Assembly: GCA_025024175.1 (NCBI GenBank)
Contig: QCXZ01000003.1
Span: forward strand, 61,088,023-61,152,022
Direction: 5' to 3'
Source: Rhyzopertha dominica
Taxonomy: Eukaryota; Arthropoda; Insecta; Coleoptera; Bostrichidae
Length of the DNA stretch: 64,000 bases
Shown: piece after piece, positions 43,500-54,682 of the stretch
How the letters are laid out: every line of letters begins with the position of its first letter
Numbering within the stretch: position 1 is the first letter of the stretch
Translations under genes and position numbers: made by a program
Notes under the pieces: model-generated
Told to the model about the DNA's origin: nothing
What the model saw: the letters and a program-made list of their open reading frames with translations, nothing else
The model's database searches: none

Positions 43500-44110
43500 C
43501 GGCACGGAACAAGCTTTGAACGCTTGGGCTACGTCACGCGTGGTGGGGGAAGGGAAAGCAAAGCGTTGGCCCGATATCCCAAAGCAGCAACAATGGCCGC
43601 TTTTCCGACCAAAGGTGGGAAAATGGCGAGGCGTCCTTTTGGATACACGAGAAATTAATTCGGAANATTCAATTTCGAAGCGATAATCGCGAAAAAATCT
43701 CTCGAGAAACTACCCGGTAACTACGAAAAGCTCTGAAAGCTCGTTTTTTGCGATTGTGTACAAAATAAAGCTCGCCCGCAAAGCTTGTTCCGGTATTCGG
43801 CACGCTGATGGAAAAACGCGAGCAAATCAGCGCTAAATCGAACTACGACCGAAAAACTATGATTTGAATAAGTTATGAATAGTTAATTACCTATTTTGGC
43901 ACTACTTAACAAAAAAATATCACAATAGTGTTCACTTAGTCNCAATTTTTGGGAAGCTAACTCTATAGATAGCTTACGCACACAACGACTGGCTGCAACT
44001 AAAAGCGACAGGCAAGCCCAAACTTGACCAGCACACAGGCCGCGAGACTCCACTATCCTGCCGAAAAGGTTGTGACGTCACCGGTATGCGCACCCATTGA
44101 AACCGGGTGT
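43500..44110 (-). promoter_or_regulatory. lola: Probable lola 5' exon and promoter region
   Basis: This is locally GC-richer with many CpGs. A perfect CRE, TGACGTCA, is at 44073-44080. A possible donor on the minus strand (AATAG|gtaatt, about 43891) would let a non-coding first exon splice to 43453. There is no clear TATA box and the start site cannot be placed. The call is inferred from composition and from its position upstream of the start-codon exon. Confidence 0.35.
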
Positions 44111-44466
44111 TCACGCACGGTTCGGTGTCTCATTTAGCTATTTCGTCCAATGGTAGCGCAAGCTTTTACCTTGGAAACGCTTGGTAGGAGCATCAGTTAG
44201 AAACTCGTGCGTGCAGTACAGAGCACCTAGTCCCATCGGCTTCGTAGAAGTGGATACAAGAGAGAGAGGATGGTGAAAACTTAAAAGAGAGAGCGTAGAG
44301 ATGAGAGGAGAGAACGAATTTGATCCACAACAAAATAGTGAGCCTGTCTTTTCTAATCGTACAGTCCGTTTTACAGTCTGTGTTGGTTCTGTTTCGTTTC
44401 GCGGGGCTTGTTCAGTTTCAATCTGCATGTTATTTTGTGACACCTGCAAGATTACATCTAGGCAGG
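44111..44466 (+). other. psq: Candidate non-coding first exon of psq
   Basis: A strong donor GGCAG|GTAAGATC ends at 44466, and the region upstream shows no long coding frame. Splicing to the acceptor at 51898 would give a 5' UTR exon for the BTB exon at 51899. The start is unknown, so the left boundary is arbitrary. It shares the presumed divergent promoter with lola. Confidence 0.35.
44257..44316. promoter_or_regulatory. GAGA-rich segment
   Basis: Repeated GAGAG runs (AGAGAGAGAGG, AAAAGAGAGAGCG, GATGAGAGGAGAGAA) sit between the two head-to-head genes. GAGA factor and Pipsqueak protein bind such sites in Drosophila, so feedback by Psq is possible. This is inference from motif content only. 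Confidence 0.4.
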
Positions 44467-46584
44467 TAAGATCCTGTTAATGCTCTCAATAGTAATAAAT
44501 GGCTAAGGCACTTAGTGCGTTTTTTTTCTGGGTGAATAACAGACGATCGTTCTAGTTTTTTCACCTTTCTCCTAGTATGTGTGTTCGAGCACCGTTCGTT
44601 GTTTCCTTGTTTCCTATATAAATTAAGCAGTGGTGTAGGTGTCACAAGGGTTGAAAAGTGTCTTATTTTGAATGTTGTGCAAACTGGCGCCTTGTTATCC
44701 CCACGCACAAACATGCATGTCCATTAGGATTTTGAGTGTGCGTAATGCCGTTCTTGCATTTTTCGAGCATAGTCATCCTTTTTTCCCTTAGCAAATCCTT
44801 TTCGTCAGCATTCCAGTATTATACTCGGCCCAAAATAATGTTGCCTTAATTTCTCTTAGTCTAATGTTTATTTACGTAACAGTTTTTCCATAACGACGGT
44901 TACACGTAACTATTTTTTTTCTTCACGTACGGTCCTTGTGTGTAGTACATAATAAAAGCGTTATTTTCTTGTTATGCATTGTATGTCATGCCCCCATATC
45001 TTGCCTAAAGGCCATGTCTGGTATGAATTCCTTATTTTTGTTATGCACATTACTTATTGGCTTGTGTAGTAGTTGATATTGCAATTAATACAGCAGTTAA
45101 TATCACAAATTAGGGCACGTTGTCCTTGCTGGCAGCTAGAGTGACTAGGGGAATAAAATATTCCGCCAATCTTAGTTTTTATGTGTTACTTGCTATGGGT
45201 ATTTACATACCGGTGTTAACCTAGTTGTGATTTTTGCATTGAGCAATATGGAGAAAAATAGTAGGTATTTAGAGGTACGGAGAACGTGAGATAATGGTTA
45301 AAGAAAAATAATCTAGTTCTGTCATGGAAAGCAATGAATATAGGTATTCAGTGCTTTAGTGACACACCATTCATAGCTTTATTTTCAAAGCTAATATGCA
45401 GCTGGATCCAGGTCGTTTTGCTAATAAAGAAAATATTGTAATGAGCTGCAGTCGAAGTACACGTAATGCACAAAAGAACGAAACCTTTATGAAGCAGAAA
45501 TGTAAAACCCCATTGTTTGTTAACTAACACCATTACGGATATTGAAACTGCATTTTATGCTGTGATTCACACAAATGTTTTAAATATTTCAGTATGCCTA
45601 CGTGCACGCAATGAAATGAAACTGCTTTACACACAGCTGTTTTGATTTACTTACATGTTTAACAACATGTTTGTTTGGTACCTGCCTTCTTAAATTTTAT
45701 TATCTAATACTCTTTGACAGAAACGCATGCTTATGTTTTAAATGTCGTGTTTAATAGTCAATAAATTCAAATCAAAGACTACAGACCGTGTTTTATTTAT
45801 CGAAGGGTGTTTAAATCTTGAATCACTGGTGTTTAAGACATCGTACGATTCAAGATGATATTGAATGCAGTGTATTTTCTTTTTGCACCAGTCAATGTCC
45901 ATTATACCTAGATAAAATCTTTAACGATTATAGTAGTGAAGTAGTTAAGACCCAAGCAATNTTTACATTACGCATTTCTACAGAAACCTACCTAAAAGCA
46001 AATTCCACCTAACAAATGACAATGGTTCCAACGGTACATTTTAGAACCCTAGCTCTCTGGTAACAGACAGGCTGTGAAAGAACTCGAATCGATAAGAAGA
46101 CTGTGTAGCAGAAATGGATTGCGTTCTTCTTATCTTTTTTTTCTTCTCCTTTCAAGACGGACAGAAACTAATGAGATAAATTTAGCTGAACCATTTGTAT
46201 GCCTTCATAAACTAATGAGATATGATAGTGATATTATGTACATGGAAAATAATAAACAATTTACATTGTGTTCGTTAGTTTACATATATATTTTATTTCA
46301 TTTAGCAATTGTGATGAAGCACTACACACGCTGGTCCCTTACTATATGGAAGGCAATGTTAATAAACCTTAGGTTATTACTTGGGATTCAAATCGAATAA
46401 CAACCTGGTAGGCTTAGCTTCAAGTGACATTAATTATATCGTAGTATGCAGTCTGATTAATCCAAGCTTGCAAAACCTCCGTATTTCGAAAAAGCGATTC
46501 AACAGTCAATTTTTAACGAGTTTTATATCTTGCTTTTCTTGTACATATAGACAGCTTCAAGTATTATCCACTTTATTAAATAAT
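44467..46584. other. Long intronic/intergenic stretch
   Basis: AT-rich. Frames of 60-108 codons show no domain. I see no exon or repeat with clear ends. Confidence 0.4.
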
Positions 46585-46599
46585 TGGTAAACCGATTTC

Positions 46600-46625
46600 G
46601 GCTAAAATATAGTCATCGTCGGTAC
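46600..46625 (-). ncRNA. Hammerhead-like core in Penelope-like arm
   Basis: On the minus strand: CCGACGA (one change from CUGANGA), a stem-II hairpin TGACTATATTTTAGCC, then GAAA and TCGG just beyond. The opposite arm has TTGACGA (47435-47441) with the same hairpin (TGGCTATATTTTAGCC) but has lost GAAA. Penelope-like elements are known to carry hammerhead motifs in their terminal repeats. Confidence 0.42.
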
Positions 46626-46913
46626 CATTTACAATTCATATAAATATCACAAGAAAATTTGACGTCAAAATTGTAACAAACAGACTTAATCTCAAAGAAA
46701 AGTAGCCTACATGTCGGCAACACAAAGATTTTAACTTTCGAATAAACAGTTTAATATGCGACATCTAAAATTACAAAAATCATTCAAAATGGTTAAATTT
46801 TGGTCATGTATAGTTTTCTGTATGTCCAAAATTTCTAAATAATTTAGTTTTGAATATCTGTTACAAAGTTGTAATGAATTTAAATTATTTTAGGTAGCAG
46901 TGTGTTTGTGTAA

Positions 46914-47111
46914 TTATAAATGGTTAGCAAACGAGGAGTTTGTTGTAACAGTATCAGTTTTTTTATATTTTTCAAATTGTATAAGAAGTTCAGTTCCTTT
47001 AACTAAAAAGGACCTTCCAGTTTGTCTAATATAAACAGCACTGCAATCGTTACATGAAAAACTGCATATTCCTAAATGATTTTGAACACACTGCCTGCCA
47101 TAAAAATGCAA
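46914..47111 (-). pseudogene. GIY-YIG endonuclease fragment
   Basis: LGICSFSCNDCSAVYIRQTG followed by RSF, then SSFANHL at the end, matches the GIY-YIG endonuclease of Penelope-like retroelements, where the usual form is Y-I-G-Q-T-G-R-S-F. Here the Gly after YI is Arg, and upstream polymerase sequence is missing. It is non-functional. Confidence 0.72.
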
Positions 47112-47471
47112 TATTTAATCCAAACGAGGAAAATAATTTAGAAAAACTTACCGAAACTAGACCAGCAAACCTATGGGGGTATCAAATTTTAGCTTCCTTA
47201 TTATGAATGGTCTTAAAAGAACTGAAATTTTGTCAAATATTTATATATAAAAACTATTGTATTAAATTACTTGAAAACTGTCAGTGAGAGCAATTTGGAA
47301 AAAGAGTCTAACGAAATGACCAAAATTTAACCATTTAAATGATTTTTGTAATATCTGTTGCCCTCATTAAACTGTTTATTCGATCATTAGAATTTTTGCT
47401 TCAATTTTCACGTCATATTGAATTGTAAATGGTATTGACGATGGCTATATTTTAGCCACTTCAAACGCGCA

Positions 47472-48339
47472 ATTTTTTTCAATTCTGTCATCCTTCAATA
47501 TAAAAAGTCCTTGTTTTTTTTATTAAGTAGTGTTGCTTTACTTTCTTGATATTGAGTTGTATATCGCAATTCTTGATTATTTGATTCAAATACCCCTGTT
47601 GGTATTTCTCAAAATTCAGAATCGGTGGCAAAATTAGGGTTTGTCTAACACTGCAATGTTTGTTTCTTCAATAAATTATTGCTCAAGTTTTCTAGAGTTT
47701 CAAATTTTTTGTTGTTTAGTGATATAGCCAAACTATTTTGCTGCGCACTTTGAAATTAATAAATACGAGGGCATATTTATATGTTTCTAGCCTACCATAT
47801 AAAATGTCATAATATTTTAAAACAACCAAGACCTATAATGGTCCGTAACCCGTAAGTAATGGTACAAAGTAAAGCCACATATTTTTTGCGCATAAATATT
47901 AAGATTTAACCAAACTTATCTTTGTCCAAAAGCGAATATTAATATAGATATAGAGTGTTAAACTGCAGGTTTTGTTTTTAAATTATAGTATTTGCATGAA
48001 GTTTGACATACGGGGGTTTTTTGAGCCGATGAATTCAAATATTTGGGTAGATTGACTACTAGTTGCATGTGGCGCCATCTACTGCACGCGGGTTAAAAAT
48101 GTCATAACTTTTTTGCGCCTCCCCGTGTATACTTTTTTGCAGATATAACTGTATCTCTCTCCTTGCTCCACAAAAAATGTAGAATTCGTTATGACTTACC
48201 CCTTTCGAGATATTACCATTTTAGTAATGTAACGCATGTCAATTATATAATAGTAAACAACATTTCAAGTAGGCTTTGATCAAAACAAGGTTAAGACAAC
48301 AATAAAAAGGTAAATTTTATTTAAAACACATTGCACAAC
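47472..48339. other. Spacer
   Basis: No exon is seen. A segment near 48100-48200 may be the outer part of the decayed transposon that follows. Confidence 0.4.
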
Positions 48340-49010
48340 GATGAATAAAGAAGGTCTGCTCTTGACAACAGGTGCTCGAAATGGTGTCCATTTACTTCAT
48401 TGCATTTTCGAATCCGTTTGTTAAACGATCCCCGAAGAGATTCCACAGAATTTTTAATTCTTTACTCTAACCCTTCTCGATTATTTATGTCTTCTGTTTT
48501 AGGTATCCGATGCGCAAAAAACATAGGTTTTAAGTCGGGGCTCCCACGGCCAATCCAGCTACCAGGAAAATGCGTATCTAAGTAGTTTCTAATCGTTCTA
48601 GAAAAATTTGCTGGAACACCAACTTGCATGAATAAACATGGCCTGTCTTACATTTAGCGGTAGATTGTCTAGAAGTTGGTTTTCAAGAAAATTTAGGTAT
48701 AAATCACCGTTTAAATTATTTGGCAGTTCACATGTCCCAAAATATGTTTGCTAATAATTCCTCATCAAACATTAATTTTAAATTCGTATTGAAGGTGCCG
48801 TTCAGTAACCAATTGCGCATTTTCTGTCCTAATAATGCTTGTTCCGGAAGTTGTAGCTTGTAAATGTAGCTTCGTCAGTAAATAAAACGTTGTTTAAGAA
48901 CAACGGATCTTCGTTTTGACGAGCGCGACAAAACGAGCAAATTGTAGCTAGCTGGTAGATCAACTTCTAGGAGATTCTGAACAGGTGTGAAATGGCATGG
49001 ATAAGGTTTT
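48340..49010 (-). pseudogene. Decayed mariner-superfamily transposase
   Basis: Read on the minus strand in broken frames: VQNLLEVDLPARYN, then VLFTDEATFTSYNFRNKHYW with the first catalytic Asp, then LPNNLNGDLYLNFLENQLL, then W-I-G-R-G-S-P-D-L-K-P. This order is that of an insect mariner-like DDE transposase. Stops and frameshifts separate the pieces. No clean terminal repeats are found, though CCACCCTGTATA at about 49144-49155 may be one end. Confidence 0.72.
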
Positions 49011-49330
49011 TCCTGGCGAAATATTCTTAACAGCGAAGGCCGGCTTGCTCCAGGGCTTACAGTCTACCTTCTGGTACTTGTTTGAAATTTAATACCCTGT
49101 ATCTTTGTTAATATTCGGCTTTGGACTAAGATAAATTTATGGACCACCCTGTATAAGTATAATAAAGCCCTTTGAACTGCAAATTCCTTTAATTTTATAA
49201 GGTGGCCGCTTTCGAGGCTAAATATTGCCTCATTGCCAGACAAAAGGTTTTGGTATTTTCAGTTTGACATTAAAGGTATTTGGAGTTATAAACTCTCTAT
49301 TATAGGTACTAACTTATACATGTTATAATA
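49011..49330. other. Spacer
   Basis: No exon is seen; this is probably flank of the decayed transposon. Confidence 0.35.
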
Positions 49331-49338
49331 CTCCAGAG

Positions 49339-51542
49339 TATGGGCGCACCCAGCTTTTGGTCTAAGGGGGGGGGGGCAAAGCAGGAATTTTCCTTACTGA
49401 ATAATTCAACATAAACAAAATTGTGCCTTTATCGGATTATGTACCTAAGTAATTAACGAAGTATTTATTTCATGAACAATCTTCGTTAATTTTCTGCAAA
49501 ATGACTTAAAACATCTTCTGTGAAGACCCAAGTTTTTTATGTTTTTTTATATACTGTTCTCAAAAGCTCGTTTATTCCTAACTCAATTATTGATGATCTC
49601 AGTTGTCTATCACGTTTAAAAAAAGATGAGTAGATACATTTTATTTGGAAAAATAAAGATCCGTGATCCACATAATCTATAGTAATGTCAAACGAACTAC
49701 CAAAGCAATATAAATTCACCTTAAGCATCTACTAATAGAACCAAGTTTTATGATTTGAAACTTTCACATGCGCTTTTTAGTTTCAACTTTTCGCATTAGA
49801 AGCTTCAGAAATTTAAGTTAGGAGTGAATAGGTAGCTAGTATAGATAAAAAAAATTATCAAAACTGAGAATGAGGAAACAACCTGGTCGTGAAACAGTAC
49901 CTAAGACTGTAATGATTTAAACTGCTGGTTTAGCTAATCTTAGTTGAATAAAAATACAAGTTATAAGCCCCAGTATTATGCGTCAGCTGGCCAAACTCCA
50001 CCAATCAGAATTAAATTGATGGTCGTTTTATCTCTAACAATTTTTCTCATACATCTAATTTTACTCAAATTTCTGCACACTTTAAAACCATCATTTGTTA
50101 TTGTTCTCAAGCTGCAAAAATCCTTTCATGTATTATATTCATCTTGCTGGCTGTCATTGATTTGCAAAAAATGGTTCAATAGCGCCAAAAACGTATGTTA
50201 ATTTTTTTTACGAAATTTACTTGACTTTATCGAAATCTGCAGGGATTAACAATTAAACGCACAGTATAAATTATTACAAATGTAGGTATTCCTGTAAGTT
50301 CAATTAATCTTATGATGTAAGTTATACTTCGATTATTACTTTTGCTGCTTTTTTTATGTGACAAAAGTTATTTATGTTTTTAACTTTAATCATAAAAAAT
50401 GCATAGTTTATGTGCTTAAAACGCCTAATATCGTCATCTGAAACTGAATATGAGCACATCCATAATATTCCATTAAACTTGGATATTAGCAAATTTTGGA
50501 TTAAAGACCATGATCGCATTGATCTGATATTTTAAATAGATCAAATTTGCGTACTTCTTTTTGCTATTTCTCTGAAATAAAGACCAGTGCATAAATTGAA
50601 AATAGTGCTGTTGGGTCGATTATATAAATGCGAGATAATAACCAGACACCGCAACACATCACTAAAATGATAGCATATTACATCTCAATTTTCGACCACG
50701 ATTATGTACACATTATGAGTAGGTACTGTGTAAAATCAGATTTAGATAGTTGTATAAAATTATGCTTTGTTATGAACACAGTACAGAATATACTATCTTT
50801 TATTTAGACTGAGCCTTTGGGTTTATTTGATTATCTCATTTTTCATTTAGCTATTATTTTTTTAAGTTAAGCCAACCACAGTAGTCCGCCAGTGCACTGC
50901 TTCCGAAAATTAACCCAGCACTTAATATTTTAAGCCTCGTTTAAATAAACTGAAATATATTTAATCCGTTTTCAAAAAGTCTTTTGTATACTCTGGCATT
51001 TTAACAGAACACCGGGTTTTAATTCGTGCTTATAATACTACTGGATTCCTATAACTTACGTTAAATAGACTTTTGTAACTCTTAGTTCGGATGGATTTTT
51101 GCTCGAAATAACTGATAGTTTTGAATTTTTGTGTTTATATGTATTAATTTTGAAATTTGGAACTAAGAAGATTGGAGTTACCGCCAAATACAAATATGTG
51201 ACCGAATCTGTGTATTCCACATAACAGAATCATGCATAGTTGAACAATCCCTATAAGAAAACATATTAGAAGAGCTGAGCAAAGTAGAAATCGTATTATG
51301 ACTCCTGGACAAAATAACCTTGGAAATCCTTTGACAACGGCTTATTGAATGTCATTTGCATAGGTCAAATATGAGTTCTGGATGAAAATTATGAAATACG
51401 CTTATCTATAAATTTTACTTCATTAATAATTTCGTAAATACGTACTTAATTAATCAGCTAAATGTATGGAAGGTGGAAAAAGCCCAAAGTTGGCAGTCCA
51501 GGTCCAGGGGGGGGGCAGGTGCCCCCCTTCGGTACGCTCATG
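49339..51542. mobile_element. 2.2-kb hAT-like non-autonomous element with perfect 8-bp target duplication
   Basis: The octamer CTCCAGAG occurs directly outside both ends (49331-49338 and 51543-51550). Element ends TATGGGCGCACC and GGTACGCTCATG are imperfect inverted repeats (9 of 12), each followed inward by a G-run of about 9-12. This resembles the smaller MITE at 42841. No transposase frame is seen inside, so it is a deletion derivative or a cargo-only element. Confidence 0.7.
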
Positions 51543-51898
51543 CTCCAGAGTGTAATCACCTTAGCAATTTACTATGTATAGTAACTGTATATAGTTTCAA
51601 TGATACTACTTGTGTTGATGGTCTTCACATCCCAGAGACTGATGACTGGATGACTAGGAGCTCGTCTGGCTTCCTACGTTGCTTGTCGTTTATTGTAGTA
51701 TTTGTAATTATCAACGCAATATACAATATACTAACTCAAAGTATAAGCTTGCGCGATAAAGAGAGAACGAAACAAGTGAAAAGTTCCTTTACGTATCAGT
51801 TTTCTTTCCTAGTCGCTTGAGCATACAAACATTCGCCATAAATTCTAGTCTCTACGCCGTTTTCCTTCTGACAACTCCGCTGTTTCTTTTTCTTACAG

Positions 51899-52041
51899 AA
51901 GCGATGTCCGGCCAACATTACTGTTTGCGTTGGAACAACTATCAGACCAACATGACTTCGGTCTTCCACCAACTACTTCAGAACGAGGCGTTCGTGGACG
52001 TCACATTGGCATGCAACGACCTATCGTTGAAAGCACACAAA
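51899..52041 (+). CDS. psq: pipsqueak first coding exon: BTB N-terminal part
   Basis: The acceptor tttttcttacag ends at 51898 and ATG is at 51904. The protein begins [20 protein letters not shown], then [17 protein letters not shown], and ends KAHK at the donor AAA|gtgagt in phase 0. It is the first third of a BTB/POZ domain. The start resembles insect Pipsqueak, and its place beside lola matches Drosophila gene order. The intron position differs from lola (after AHK, not after YFE). The remaining psq exons lie beyond the window. Other BTB transcription factors of the same group are less likely. Confidence 0.85.
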
Positions 52042-54496
52042 GTGAGTATATAATAGGGTTACGTAAAAAATAGATCGAGGAAGAGGCTTGACGGTTGGAT
52101 TGTCTGGAAAACGCGTTGCGTGGGGATAGGTCTGTGTTGCCTGTCTGTTTACAAGCAGCTGTTCGGTACCCCACCACCAATTGGTATATTCTATTATTAG
52201 CAGTTACTTGGGGCAACCGAGGATAAGGTTTCCCATGTTTTCTGTCTGGCTGGCGATTCTAACTGCATTGTAACCGAAATACGTTGCCTGGAAACGTCAT
52301 AAGGATGGTTTCTAGGCAAGAAGAGCGCCGCATTATCAATACACTGTGATAGCCTGATAGCTAATAAATTGTCGCTAATATTTTGATTTAGTATACGAAC
52401 ACACACAAAGTGTGGCAGTTTTCTTTTTCTCTTGGGTTCAAAAAGTATGCGAGGGCAATTCAGAAATTATTATTCCCTACGTAGAAGGCGTTGATTTAAA
52501 TGATTCGCATATTGCTGAAACAGCACAGCCCACTTTTTGCAAGATTTCCGGAAACGAAAAAACGTTTCCACATTGCAAGAAGCAAAAAAAGCAGATATTG
52601 TTTTCAATCATCGTCAATGCCACATTTGCTTTCGTAATAGAATACAAAGTAATACTCAAAAGTTTGGGTTTTTAAAATCTAATTATTCCCGCAATAGTTA
52701 CAGAAAAAATTCAAACACATGAAAAATAGTTTTCNATTGTTTCCGTGGTAATGTATGCATTTTATGTTTTTTGTCTCACTAGAGTTGATTATAGTACAAT
52801 ATAGACTTATAAAAGGATTAATGGTCTTGATCAAAACCCATTGCAAAAATGTTTTGAGATGTTGAACTTTGCTTTCCTGTATTGGTACGTCCTCACTTCT
52901 GGCCACTGGATTCTCGTACTGTCTGCCCTCCTAGGATTTTTGAATGTAAATGCACAAAATGATGAAATTTTGAAATAGAAAACATTATTGGTTCATTTCC
53001 GGGTAAATCAAGAATTTTCTCATTTTGAACGTTTTTAGTGCAAACTGTGTACTCAGATTGTAGGTATATAAATAGTAAACTCGGTATCGGTCTCCGTAGT
53101 TTTCTTTTAATCTTACTAAAATCCCTATCACTTTTTCAAATCAAATCGAAATCCGACAATACAATGATTTTCGTTCGGAAAGAGGCAGTTATCCGCAAAG
53201 ACGAAAATCCTTAATTCCATCTGGAAAATAGGTTTTAATATAATCCATTAAGAATGTTGCTACTTCATTTTGGACTTTACTGATAATATTTGCTGTATGT
53301 ATGTATGTGTACGTGGAAGTAAGCTTTTTGGCTCAAGAATAACAAATAGTACTGAAACGTTTATAACTGTAATAAGTAGGGGAACTGCAAAATTTGCATA
53401 AAATAAAACGAGCTTGCTGCAAGTTCTTTACACTTCAATAATAACAGTTTGCAGGGCTTTTTAGAATTACTTTGAAAGGTGTTCGTGTACCGTCTTACCT
53501 CCCATGGCAGCCCTTTTAGGTAACAATATATTGAAATTTTCTTCCTACGAAATGCTTTTTCTTGACATGATATAAAGAAATGTGATTCTAATCAGATATC
53601 GTCTGTATCAGTATTTCGTTTAGAATGTTCTTCTTTTTTCAAGAGGTGTTGGTTATTTTTTAATATTCGTAAAACCGGTTTGTATGTATAAATGCGCCTA
53701 TACAAATTTTAATCTTTTTTTCCGTAAACCTGTGGAAAGTAATTCATATGATATGCCCCCTTTTTATTCAGGATTACGTTTTCTTGCCTGTTTAATATTT
53801 ACAGCCGCTACTGTGAGTCTTTGTCAGGCAACGTACAAAAGCTTCTGATCGTACGTTATCTCATGTCAACATTTACATCACATCTAAAATAAAAGAATAC
53901 CGAAATGAAATTTAAGCTCGGTTCTTGTATTCTAATACTCTGATCCTAGAATTTCACATTTCGCTTATAGTTGTTCTTGGCGAACCACCCTTTGGCCGTT
54001 TGATAATAACAATAAATAACAGATTTTTTTAAATTAACAAACCTGTAATAAACAATCACTCGCTTACATCCTACAACTACTAGATCTCGCAGTTTTCTTT
54101 GAAGTCTTGTAGGATGTATTATTATGGCGCTGTATGCTGTATGCTGTAAAATCAAAGTCAATGACTTGCACTATTTATAACTAAAACAACTATAATATTT
54201 ATATTGCCTTTAAAGGATATTTAAATATACTACGCAGTACTTTCAATATAATAGAAAGCGTATGGAACTCACTTTACCTAAAAATCAGTGACTTTTGTTG
54301 TTTTAACAATATGTAATATTCAATATTTTTCACTGACGTTGCTTGTCAGTTATTTATAATAAATCACGCAAACTTTGGTTAGTGCTTGTTACTGCGTTAT
54401 TACAAGAAGAAGTAAAAAAAAGTTTGTCATGAGAATTTTTTTATTTATATGTAATGTGTATAGGTACTGCATTGGCAATAACTTCAACACAAAAAA
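52042..54496. other. psq: psq intron, left part
   Basis: No second BTB exon is found. AT-rich; frames here have no recognisable domain. Confidence 0.5.
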
Positions 54497-54530
54497 TTCA
54501 TTCATTCATTCATTCATTCATTTATTTGTC
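54497..54530. repeat. (ATTC)n tail repeat
   Basis: Tandem CATT units form the 3' end of the retrotransposon. Confidence 0.85.
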
Positions 54531-54682
54531 TATATTGCCTACAAAAGGACATGAGACACGTCACATCGTTATACATAAGTATACATGCACCAGATAATAC
54601 ATAATTATATAAAATGGATAGAAATAATATTCACAACAGTAAGTAATACAACAAGTAACATTTAACACATATTACATACATA

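Larger units (their letters stand above)
46585..47471 (-). mobile_element. Penelope-like element relic with inverted terminal segments
   Basis: Two inverted copies of a segment of about 160-220 bp (46585-46810 and 47310-47471) flank a fragment coding for a GIY-YIG-type endonuclease. The arms share CGAATAAACAGTTTAAT, TTACAAAAATCATTTAAATG and TGGCTATATTTTAGCC with their complements. Inverted pseudo-LTR arrangement and a GIY-YIG domain are typical of Penelope-like elements. The reverse transcriptase is absent. Confidence 0.72.

Noticed and set aside
43454..43512. Hydrophobic N-terminal extension ([20 protein letters not shown]) before the lola BTB start
   Set aside because: It reads through the polypyrimidine tract and acceptor of the exon at 43453; a nuclear BTB factor has no signal peptide.
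52412..52675. Candidate second BTB exon of psq in the following intron
   Set aside because: The frame has no BTB motifs (no VVLSACS-like or Y-R-G-E sequence) and no acceptor in phase 0.
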